Source: Balneolia bacterium
GTDB lineage: Bacteria; Bacteroidota; Rhodothermia; Balneolales; Cyclonatronaceae
DNA length: 7,151 bases
NCBI GenBank assembly: GCA_003567135.1
Contig: PXAI01000082.1
Span: forward strand, 1-7,151
Direction of reading: 5' to 3'
Shown here: piece by piece, positions 1-5,705 of the stretch
Layout: every line of letters starts with the position of its first letter
How positions within the stretch are numbered: position 1 is the first letter of the stretch
Translations under genes and position numbers: made by a program
The notes under the pieces: generated by a model
The model's input: only the letters and a program-made list of their open reading frames with translations
The model's database searches: none
Told to the model about the DNA's origin: nothing

Positions 1-189
1 AAACGAATTCAAGTTAAAAACCTGATACTGATTATAAACGAGGTCATTATTGGATCAATCTTAACTCTTATGGTAAAGTGGTGCGATCATCTCGTAAAGA
101 CGTTGTTACCTTTTGTGCGGACAAAAGGTAACCCAAAAGCCGCCGGCTGGGATAAAATGGCTAAACCTCCGCTGCGTTGCGCTAAATAA
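1..189 (+). other. Open frame from the window edge running into an intergenic repeat; doubtful gene remnant
   Basis: Frame 1 is open from the first base to a TAA at 187-189 (62 codons). Its first half would encode a hydrophobic stretch (LILIINEVIIGSILTL). Its last third lies inside the repeat element and would encode a basic tail ending in MAKPPLRCAK. No start codon is needed because the frame enters from outside the window, so it could be the 3' end of an upstream gene. The part inside the repeat is probably incidental coding. No family is recognised. Confidence that this is a real coding end is low. Confidence 0.15.
105..132. repeat. Perfect 12-bp hairpin heading an intergenic repeat element
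   Basis: GTTACCTTTTGT (105-116) and ACAAAAGGTAAC (121-132) are exact reverse complements separated by the tetraloop GCGG. A 12-bp perfect stem with so short a loop is not expected by chance in 7 kb. It has no U-tract: the next bases are CCAAAAGCC, so it is not a classic intrinsic terminator. It abuts the larger dyad element at 140-300 and is probably one end of the same repeat unit. From general familiarity, GTTACC/GTCACC-TTTTGT palindromes of this kind recur between genes in Bacteroidota-like genomes, but I cannot verify that here. Confidence 0.75.
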
Positions 190-300
190 AATCAATGCTC
201 CGCAACCTCAGGAGTTAATTCCAGGTCAGTCAGCGGTATGATTTTATTCTTAACGCTACACTCCGCTACGGTTCTTAACGCCATTTTATCCATAGGCCGG
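140..300. repeat. Large imperfect dyad-symmetric intergenic repeat (nested inverted repeats)
   Basis: Several paired segments share nearly one centre. CCGGC (143-147) pairs with GCCGG (296-300). GGATAAAATGG (150-160) pairs with CCATTTTATCC (281-291). ATAAAAT (186-192) pairs with ATTTTAT (241-247). CCGC (200-203) pairs with GCGG (232-235). The core GGAGTTAATTCC (211-222) is a near-palindrome. Centres fall at 216.5-221.5. Direct repeats are superimposed: CTCCGC occurs at 167, 198 and 261, twice within CTCCGCTRCG. The transcript could fold into a long cruciform or hairpin. The minus strand of the right arm has a 33-codon ORF (192-293) starting MDKMALRTVAE; both strands therefore read DKMA from the mirrored arms, which suggests the reading frames follow from the repeat rather than being genes. 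Likely a dispersed, non-autonomous repeat; no transposase or target-site duplication is seen. Confidence 0.6.
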
Positions 301-409
301 AGTTCTAATTATTATTCAAGACCATAAAAGTAGTTGAAAATTTTTATTCCGGACCCCTGTAAAAATGAACCATGTTTGGGTTACACAGGTTAGGACGGAG
401 CCCGGGTGC

Positions 410-461
410 ATTTGATTACAATAAATAAGAACTATTTGATTACCTTTTAAAAAGCGCTTTT
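410..461 (+). promoter_or_regulatory. Putative promoter/control region of the patatin gene
   Basis: The decamer ATTTGATTAC occurs at 410-419 and again at 434-443, 24 bp apart, and is followed by the palindrome AAAAGCGCTTTT (450-461). TACCTTTT (441-448) resembles the Bacteroidota -7 box TAnnTTTG and lies 28 bp before the start codon. The TTTG at 411-414 could serve as the -33 element, though the spacing is somewhat long. The repeats could bind a regulator, but this is inferred from position only. The remaining bases 301-409 hold only a weak possible hairpin (CCTGT 356-360 with ACAGG 385-389, and AACC/GGTT inside it). Confidence 0.3.
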
Positions 462-476
462 CTAAAATTATTACGA

Positions 477-1712
477 ATGATAATTACAAATCTAAAGGAT
501 AAACCGGCACGGCGTAAACGCGGTGACGAGCCCCCGAAAATCGGGCTGGCCTGCGCAGGCGGCGGTATTGAAGGTGCCGTGTATGAAATTGGCGCCCTTT
601 GCGCCCTGGATGAAGTTTTAACCGGTGTCGATTTTCGCGATCTGCACGTATATGTGGGCGTAAGCGCCGGCGCGCTCATTTCCGCCTGTCTTGCAAACGG
701 ACTCACCCCGAGGCAGATGAGCCTCGCTATTCTTTCGCAGCAGTCGGAAGTTCATCCGATTGTGCCTGAAACGTTTTTTACACCGGCGTTCGGCGAGTAC
801 GTCAGTCGCGTAACCGGAATCCCCGGCCTGCTTTGGGATGCGGTAACCGACTACGTAAAAAAGCCGGGCGATCTTACCATCACCGCATCGCTTTTCAGGA
901 TGATGCAGGTTTTGCCGGTTGGCGTGTTTGACAACGATCCGCTGCGGGCTTATCTGGAAAAAAACTTCAGCGAAGCAGGCCGCACGGACTCCTTCTATGA
1001 ACTGAAAAACAAGCTCCGAATTGTGGCCACCGATCTGGATTCCAGCCACAGTGTCGTCTTTGGCTCGGACGGGTTCGATTCGGTTCCGATCTCAAAAGCG
1101 GTTCAGGCGAGTACCGCGCTTCCGGTGGTTTATCTTCCGGTTGAGATAAACGGCCGCAACTATATCGACGGCGTGGCCCAGCGAACCGTTCACGCCAGCG
1201 TGGCGCTGCAGGAAGGCGCTGATTTCGTTTTTTGCATCAATCCGATTGTGCCGTACGAAGCCGTAAACGAAATTGCGGCCGATGATCCGCTTAAAAACCT
1301 GATGGTGAAAAAAGGCCTGCCTGCCGTGCTTTCCCAGACTTTCCGCACGATGATTCACTCACGGATGAAGGTCGGCATCAAGCAGTATCAGCATCTCTAT
1401 CCCGGAAAAGATCTGATTATTTTTGAGCCCGACTCGCACGATTACCGGATGTTTTTCACGAATATCTTCAGCTTCTCATCGCGCTATGAAATTTGTGAGC
1501 ACGCTTACCAGACGACCCGCGCCAGCCTGAGAAAACGCATGGACGAAATCGCCCCGGCCTTCGAGCGAGCGGGAATCGGCGTTCGTGAATCGGTGCTGAA
1601 CGACACCTCGCGCAGCCTCTACAGCCCGATGTGGAAAAACGGTCATGATACCGGAAAACTGCTTTCGAACACGCTTCAGGAACTTGATTCGCTGTTAGCG
1701 AAAATCGCCTGA
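477..1712 (+). CDS. Patatin-like phospholipase family protein
   Basis: Predicted lipid acyl hydrolase (phospholipase A/lysophospholipase type) of 411 residues. The patatin fold spans about residues 20-245. The oxyanion-hole loop GGGIEG is at 28-33, the nucleophile elbow GVSAG at 61-65 (Ser63), and the second dyad member is Asp231 in YIDGV, where DGG/DGA is usual. Other family-type stretches are VATDLDSS near 183 and AVQASTALP at 208-216, just before the Asp. Position 32 is Glu where the classic motif has Arg/Lys; I recall GGGxEGAxYEIGAL as a recurring subfamily form, so this is probably not inactivating. The C-terminal 165 residues are not assigned. There is no signal peptide or membrane segment, so it is probably cytoplasmic or peripherally membrane-bound. 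The start is the only Met before the motif; no Shine-Dalgarno sequence is visible. It appears monocistronic. The substrate is unknown. Confidence 0.93.
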   Translation: MIITNLKDKPARRKRGDEPPKIGLACAGGGIEGAVYEIGALCALDEVLTGVDFRDLHVYVGVSAGALISACLANGLTPRQMSLAILSQQSEVHPIVPETFFTPAFGEYVSRVTGIPGLLWDAVTDYVKKPGDLTITASLFRMMQVLPVGVFDNDPLRAYLEKNFSEAGRTDSFYELKNKLRIVATDLDSSHSVVFGSDGFDSVPISKAVQASTALPVVYLPVEINGRNYIDGVAQRTVHASVALQEGADFVFCINPIVPYEAVNEIAADDPLKNLMVKKGLPAVLSQTFRTMIHSRMKVGIKQYQHLYPGKDLIIFEPDSHDYRMFFTNIFSFSSRYEICEHAYQTTRASLRKRMDEIAPAFERAGIGVRESVLNDTSRSLYSPMWKNGHDTGKLLSNTLQELDSLLAKIA

Positions 1713-1739
1713 GAAATCCGGCTTCTAAAAATGGTAGAT

Positions 1740-1777
1740 GCCGGCTAATTGGTTTTCAGGCAATGAAAGCCGGTTTT
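1740..1777 (+). terminator. Weak candidate terminator after the patatin gene
   Basis: CCGGC (1741-1745) pairs with GCCGG (1769-1773), and the inner TTTCA (1754-1758) pairs with TGAAA (1764-1768) around the loop GGCAA. TTTT follows at 1774-1777. An alternative longer-loop pairing uses CCGGCTT (1718-1724) with AAGCCGG (1767-1773). A second small stem, GGGGAT (1778-1783) with ATCCCC (1793-1798), comes directly after. The short U-run and the bulge make this a moderate candidate only. Confidence 0.35.
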
Positions 1778-1808
1778 GGGGATAAATCATCCATCCCCCC
1801 TGAAAAAA

Positions 1809-1937
1809 ATGAGTACGATTTTAGCGAAGCGTAACCTGTTTTTTCGAAAACGCCTGATACTGATCACATCACAGGCATTTCTGCTTTCAGTTTTGTATTT
1901 TACAAATCTGCTGAATAAAGATGTTTTTGACCCGTAA
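1809..1937 (+). CDS. Possible small single-span membrane protein (42 aa)
   Basis: ATG at 1809 opens 42 codons ending in TAA at 1935. The peptide begins MSTILAKRNLFFRKR, then has a roughly 20-residue hydrophobic segment (LILITSQAFLLSVLYFTNLL) and a short polar, acidic tail ending NKDVFDP. The basic N-terminus before the hydrophobic span predicts an N-inside single membrane helix by the positive-inside rule. Against it: no Shine-Dalgarno sequence, no recognised family, and a 42-codon open frame can arise by chance in AT-rich spacer. It sits between the patatin gene's candidate terminator and the aconitase gene, with 117 bp to the latter. It could be a real orphan small protein or leader peptide, or untranslated spacer. 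Confidence 0.25.
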   Translation: MSTILAKRNLFFRKRLILITSQAFLLSVLYFTNLLNKDVFDP

Positions 1938-1980
1938 AAAGCAGGCCAGCAAATCGCCCGGACTTGAATGTCTGATGTGT

Positions 1981-2016
1981 TTTGGGCAGGAGTTTTCTTC
2001 TGCGGATATAATTTTC
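1981..2016 (+). promoter_or_regulatory. Candidate promoter of the aconitase gene
   Basis: TATAAT is at 2007-2012, and the overlapping TAATTTTC (2009-2016) matches 7 of 8 positions of the Bacteroidota -7 box TAnnTTTG. TTTG at 1981-1984 could be the -33 element, with spacing at the long end of the usual range. This would give a 5' leader of about 35 bases before the ATG at 2055. No riboswitch or regulator site is recognisable in the rest of the 1938-2054 spacer. Confidence 0.35.
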
Positions 2017-2054
2017 AGAGTATTAACTGCAATCATTAAATCACCGGATCTATT

Positions 2055-4763
2055 ATGAGTGACCATAAAAATTTTCTCGGCAGCCGAGCCAGCCTTAAAA
2101 CAGGCAGCGGCGAGTCGATTATGTATCGTCTCGATGCGATTGAAAAAGAAGGATTAGCATCGATAAACAGACTGCCATTTTCTATCAAAGTTTTACTTGA
2201 AGCCGTATTACGCGAGTACGATGGGTATGTGGTCCGGGAGCAGGATGTACGCAATCTGGCCATGTATGATCCGTATAAGGCATCCACAAATGAGATTCCG
2301 TTCAAACCGGCGCGCGTGGTTCTTCAGGATTTCACCGGAGTTCCTGCCGTGGTTGATCTGGCGGCGCTTCGTTCAGCGATGGCCCGCGCAGGCGGTGATC
2401 CTCAGAAAATCAACCCGGTTGTTCCGGTTGATCTCGTAATTGACCACTCCGTACAAGTTGATACATTCGGTCAGGATTTCGCCTTTATGTTTAACCGTCA
2501 GAAGGAATTTGAGCGCAACAGAGAGCGCTACGAATTTCTGCGCTGGGGCCAGAAGGCATTCAACAATTTCAGCGTTGTGCCGCCGGCCCGCGGAATTGTT
2601 CACCAGGTGAACCTGGAATACCTTGCAAAAGGCGTTTGGAGCCGCGAGGAAGACGGTAAAAAAATTCTCTATCCGGATTCACTGGTAGGAACCGATTCGC
2701 ATACCACGATGATCAACGGCCTTGGAATTCTTGGCTGGGGCGTGGGCGGAATTGAGGCGGAAGCCGTTATGCTTGGCCAGCCCATTTATATGCTGATTCC
2801 TCAGGTTGTCGGATTCAAAATTACCGGGAAACTTCCCGAAGGCGTAACCGCCACTGACCTTACGCTGACCGTTACGCAAATGCTGCGGAAAAAAGGTGTG
2901 GTTGGAAAATTTGTTGAGTTTTACGGCGACGGTCTCTCAAGCATGAGCCTGCCCGATCGCGCAACGATTGCCAATATGGCTCCGGAATACGGCGCCACCG
3001 TAGGATTTTTCCCGATTGATGACGAGACACTCCGCTACATGCGCCGTACCGGCCGTGATGAGGGCCTTGTGAATACGGTCGAATCTTACATGAAAGAGCA
3101 GGGACTCTTCAGAGTAGACGGCATGGATGACCCGATGTTCAGCGATACGCTGCATCTTGATCTTTCTACCGTGGAATCTTCGCTTGCCGGGCCAAAGCGT
3201 CCGCAGGACAGGGTGCCGCTTCGCAAGATGAAGGATTCGTTCAACACATCTCTGACCAGCAAAGAGCCTACCAGCGGTTTTGCGCTCACGCAGGAAGCAC
3301 TTGCCAACAAAGGCACCTTTCAAAACGGCCAGGCCATCGACATGAAGCACGGCGATGTGGTCATTGCGGCTATTACAAGCTGTACCAACACATCCAACCC
3401 ATCCGTAATGCTGGGTGCCGGAATTCTGGCGAAGAAAGCAAACGAGATGGGACTTACCGTTCCTCCGTATGTGAAAACTTCGCTCGCTCCGGGATCGCGC
3501 GTAGTAACCGAATATCTGGATGAAGCCGGCTTGACGCCTGAGCTCGACAAGCTTGGATTTAACCTTGTGGGCTACGGCTGTACAACCTGCATTGGTAACT
3601 CAGGCCCGCTGCCTGAAGCCGTTGAAAAAGCGATCAACGAAGGCGAGTTGATTGTTGCCGGCGTGCTTTCAGGAAACCGGAACTTTGAGGGACGAATCCA
3701 CCAGAATGTGAAAGCCAACTACCTGGCATCACCGCCGCTTGTGGTTGCCTACGCACTTGCCGGAACCGTGGATATCGATCTCACAAAAGATCCGCTTGGC
3801 AAGAACAAAGACGGCAAAGAGATTTATCTGAAGGATGTGTGGCCGACAACCGCCGAAATTCTGGAGCATCTGGATAATGCGGTGCGTCCGGATCTGTTCC
3901 ATAAGATGTACGACGGAATTGCCGATTCAAACGAGGAGTGGAACAACATTCCGGTAACCGGCGGCGCGTTGTATGAGTGGAAGGATGATTCGACCTACAT
4001 CCAGGAGCCACCGTTCTTCGAAGGACTCACAACAGATGTACCCGACGTAGAACCTGTTAAGGATGCGCACGTTCTGGTAATGGTTGGCGATTCGATCACA
4101 ACAGATCACATCTCTCCCGCCGGTGCCATTAAGGCGGATACGCCGGCCGGTGAGTATCTGATTGGAAACAGCGTGGAAAAAGTCGACTTCAACTCCTACG
4201 GATCACGCCGTGGAAACGACCGCGTAATGACCCGCGGAACTTTCGCCAACGTAAGGCTCCGCAACCAGCTTGCGCCGGGCACTGAAGGCGGGTACACCAA
4301 GTATTTCCCAACCGGCGAAATCCGGTTCATTTACGACGCGGCGATGGATTACAAGAAAACCAACACTCCGCTCGTGGTAATCGCCGGTAAAGAATACGGA
4401 ACGGGATCATCCCGCGACTGGGCCGCCAAAGGGACCAACCTGCTGGGAGTCCGCGCCGTAATCGCTGAATCCTTCGAGCGTATCCACAGATCAAACCTTG
4501 TTGGAATGGGCGTACTTCCGCTTCAGTTCCAGGAAGGAACCAGTGCAAAAACGCTCGGCCTGAAAGGCGACGAAACCTTCTCCATTAATATCGACAACGA
4601 TATCAAACCGGGTCAGAAGATTATCGTTGAAGCTAAAAACCCATCAGGCCACGTGGAGAAAATTCCGACCATTTGCCGGATTGATACGCCGGTAGAGGTT
4701 GAATATTTCCAAAATGGTGGTATTTTACAGACAGTCCTTCGCAAGTTTATGAAGGACGCGTAA
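2055..4763 (+). CDS. acnA: Aconitate hydratase A (AcnA/IRP1-type aconitase)
   Basis: Catalyses reversible citrate-isocitrate isomerisation via cis-aconitate in the TCA cycle, in the cytoplasm, using a [4Fe-4S] cluster. At 902 residues it has the usual length of AcnA. Visible landmarks: substrate-site DSHTT at 214-218; the cluster ligands Cys443 (SCTNTSNP), Cys509 and Cys512 (GCTTCIGNSGP); the C-terminal swivel-domain entry GDSITTDHISPAG from 678; YGSRRGNDRVM from 715; and the catalytic loop YGTGSSRDWAAKG from 781 with Ser786 and Arg787. All expected catalytic residues are present and the frame is unbroken. The start ATG gives a normal N-terminus (MSDHKNFLGSR); no Shine-Dalgarno sequence precedes it, as is common in Bacteroidota. 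The gene has its own upstream spacer and a strong terminator, so it is probably monocistronic. AcnD-type 2-methylcitrate dehydratase is a less likely alternative; no prp genes are nearby. Confidence 0.97.
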   Translation: MSDHKNFLGSRASLKTGSGESIMYRLDAIEKEGLASINRLPFSIKVLLEAVLREYDGYVVREQDVRNLAMYDPYKASTNEIPFKPARVVLQDFTGVPAVVDLAALRSAMARAGGDPQKINPVVPVDLVIDHSVQVDTFGQDFAFMFNRQKEFERNRERYEFLRWGQKAFNNFSVVPPARGIVHQVNLEYLAKGVWSREEDGKKILYPDSLVGTDSHTTMINGLGILGWGVGGIEAEAVMLGQPIYMLIPQVVGFKITGKLPEGVTATDLTLTVTQMLRKKGVVGKFVEFYGDGLSSMSLPDRATIANMAPEYGATVGFFPIDDETLRYMRRTGRDEGLVNTVESYMKEQGLFRVDGMDDPMFSDTLHLDLSTVESSLAGPKRPQDRVPLRKMKDSFNTSLTSKEPTSGFALTQEALANKGTFQNGQAIDMKHGDVVIAAITSCTNTSNPSVMLGAGILAKKANEMGLTVPPYVKTSLAPGSRVVTEYLDEAGLTPELDKLGFNLVGYGCTTCIGNSGPLPEAVEKAINEGELIVAGVLSGNRNFEGRIHQNVKANYLASPPLVVAYALAGTVDIDLTKDPLGKNKDGKEIYLKDVWPTTAEILEHLDNAVRPDLFHKMYDGIADSNEEWNNIPVTGGALYEWKDDSTYIQEPPFFEGLTTDVPDVEPVKDAHVLVMVGDSITTDHISPAGAIKADTPAGEYLIGNSVEKVDFNSYGSRRGNDRVMTRGTFANVRLRNQLAPGTEGGYTKYFPTGEIRFIYDAAMDYKKTNTPLVVIAGKEYGTGSSRDWAAKGTNLLGVRAVIAESFERIHRSNLVGMGVLPLQFQEGTSAKTLGLKGDETFSINIDNDIKPGQKIIVEAKNPSGHVEKIPTICRIDTPVEVEYFQNGGILQTVLRKFMKDA

Positions 4764-4801
4764 ACCATCTTAAATAAAATGTAGTGCCACACTACTTGCC
4801 G

Positions 4802-4827
4802 GAAAAGCCCCATTTTGGGGCTTTTCT
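4802..4827 (+). terminator. Strong intrinsic terminator after acnA
   Basis: GAAAAGCCCCA (4802-4812) and TGGGGCTTTTC (4816-4826) form a perfect 11-bp stem with a TTT loop, followed by TGTTTT. It begins 38 bp after the acnA stop. The A-run before and T-run within the arms make it potentially bidirectional. A smaller perfect hairpin, GTAGTG/CACTAC (4781-4786 with 4790-4795), precedes it. Confidence 0.9.
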
Positions 4828-4905
4828 GTTTTATGGGATTATGTTTCACACTTTAGGGTAAAGAAATCCACCGCCTGGTTAAAAGCAAACGGTTAATATC
4901 CTCAT

Positions 4906-4938
4906 AAAAAAACCCCCGCCCTGATCAGACGGGGGTTT
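4906..4938 (-). terminator. Intrinsic terminator of the minus-strand lipoprotein gene
   Basis: On the minus strand, AAACCCCCG pairs with CGGGGGTTT (plus 4930-4938 with 4910-4918), with an inner CTGATCAG palindrome at 4921-4928, followed by an uninterrupted T7 (plus A7, 4906-4912). It lies 44 bp downstream of the lipoprotein stop. Together with the acnA terminator it insulates the two convergent genes. Confidence 0.88.
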
Positions 4939-4982
4939 GAGAATAGTTTTATTGGTCTGTTTATTTCAGTTTTGATCCATGA

Positions 4983-5486
4983 TTACCGGGTTGCCATTAT
5001 CGGTGAATTAAATACGCCGTCGGTAATGACGATGTTCGGGTGATTATCCCGCTCAAGCGTGGCGCTGAAGCTGCCCTGAATATTGTCGCTGCTAACACTG
5101 GTTACCGTAGCTTCCGCTGATACCGAGAACCATGTGTTTTCAATCGTGGCCTGTCCCTTGCTGAACGTCACCTGAACGTATGAATCCAGGCTGCTGTCGT
5201 GGGCATAATCGCCGGTAGTTACGCCGCCGGTTCCGACAAACGTTACCGTAACGATATCAAATTCGTTGTTTTGAAGGTTCACAACCTTGCTGCCGCCAAC
5301 CGCAATTTGCTGCGCGCCCTGGATGGTCATGCTTATTGAATTTGCACTGGCCTCCCAGTTACTGCCATCAAGCTTCATTTTAATATTACCGACTGAGGGT
5401 ATATCGTTGCCGTTATCATCGTTATCTGAACAGGCTGATATTGAAAACATCAGGCAAAAAGCACAAATCGTAATTAGATATTTCAT
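4983..5486 (-). CDS. Putative surface or periplasmic lipoprotein, DUF6252-like
   Basis: A 167-residue protein with a lipoprotein signal peptide: MKYLITICAFCLMF, then lipobox ISAC with Cys19 as the predicted lipidated residue. The mature part starts CSDNDDNGND; an acidic/Ser-rich stretch right after the Cys resembles the lipoprotein export signal that directs Bacteroidota lipoproteins to the cell surface (inference). The body is beta-rich, with features such as KMKLDGSNWEASA near the start and NIQGSFSATLER...ITDGVFN at the end. That pattern (a "DG..W.A" opening and a "I.G.FSATL...DG.F" ending) recalls the DUF6252-type lipoproteins of Bacteroidota; the family assignment is tentative. The function is unknown. 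A clear Shine-Dalgarno sequence supports the start. It is transcribed divergently from the propeller sensor gene and is probably monocistronic. Confidence 0.85.
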   Translation of the reverse strand: MKYLITICAFCLMFSISACSDNDDNGNDIPSVGNIKMKLDGSNWEASANSISMTIQGAQQIAVGGSKVVNLQNNEFDIVTVTFVGTGGVTTGDYAHDSSLDSYVQVTFSKGQATIENTWFSVSAEATVTSVSSDNIQGSFSATLERDNHPNIVITDGVFNSPIMATR

Positions 5487-5493
5487 ATTTGAT

Positions 5494-5497
5494 CTCC
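5494..5497 (-). promoter_or_regulatory. Ribosome binding site of the lipoprotein gene
   Basis: The minus strand reads GGAGATCAAATATG: GGAG lies 7 nt before the ATG at 5486. It is the only convincing Shine-Dalgarno sequence among the genes of this window, and it fixes the lipoprotein start. Further upstream on the minus strand, TACGTTTT (plus 5545-5552) resembles a TAnnTTTG -7 box and may be the promoter, though this is weak. Confidence 0.65.
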
Positions 5498-5564
5498 GTG
5501 TTGGTTATGGATTAATGAAATCAACTGTGCAAAATGAATGCCAAAAAACGTAAGTAAATAAAAA

Positions 5565-5576
5565 TCAATTAATTGA
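5565..5576. promoter_or_regulatory. 12-bp palindrome in the divergent spacer
   Basis: TCAATTAATTGA is a perfect palindrome lying 79 bp upstream of the lipoprotein start and 130 bp upstream of the propeller gene start. Its position would suit an operator acting on one or both divergent promoters. A 12-bp palindrome is expected about once or twice by chance in a window this size, so this rests on location alone. The rest of the 219-bp spacer shows nothing else recognisable. Confidence 0.2.
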
Positions 5577-5705
5577 GATTTTATACGGATTCAAGGGCTA
5601 CTACCTGTGTCGGGAAATTCCAACACTGCGGGATGTACGCTGATAAAAATATTTACTTATATTCAGCATACTGTGATCTATGTTTTTGTAGCTAAAAGCA
5701 CATCT

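Noticed and set aside
21..32. CCTGATACTGAT occurs here and again at 1853-1864.
   Set aside because: About one to two repeated 12-mers are expected by chance in a 7-kb window, the flanks do not match, and there is no matching structure around them.
105..132. Considered the 12-bp hairpin as an intrinsic terminator of an upstream gene.
   Set aside because: The stem is AT-rich in its centre and is not followed by a T-tract on either strand; it continues directly into the dyad repeat.
192..293. 33-codon minus-strand ORF beginning MDKMALRTVAE.
   Set aside because: It lies wholly within one half of the palindromic repeat, has no ribosome binding site, and its content follows from the inverted arms; noted as part of the repeat, not as a gene.
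618..1049. 143-codon minus-strand ORF opposite the patatin gene.
   Set aside because: It is a shadow frame within a gene with intact catalytic motifs; the peptide is Cys/Arg/His-rich without a recognisable domain.
1853..1877. GCCTG...CAGGC inverted repeat around TGATCA as an operator for acnA.
   Set aside because: Only the outer five bases pair symmetrically, the inner TGATCA is off-centre, and it falls within the possible small ORF about 180 bp from acnA.
2937..3350. 137-codon minus-strand ORF inside acnA.
   Set aside because: Shadow of the aconitase gene, whose frame is intact and conserved throughout.
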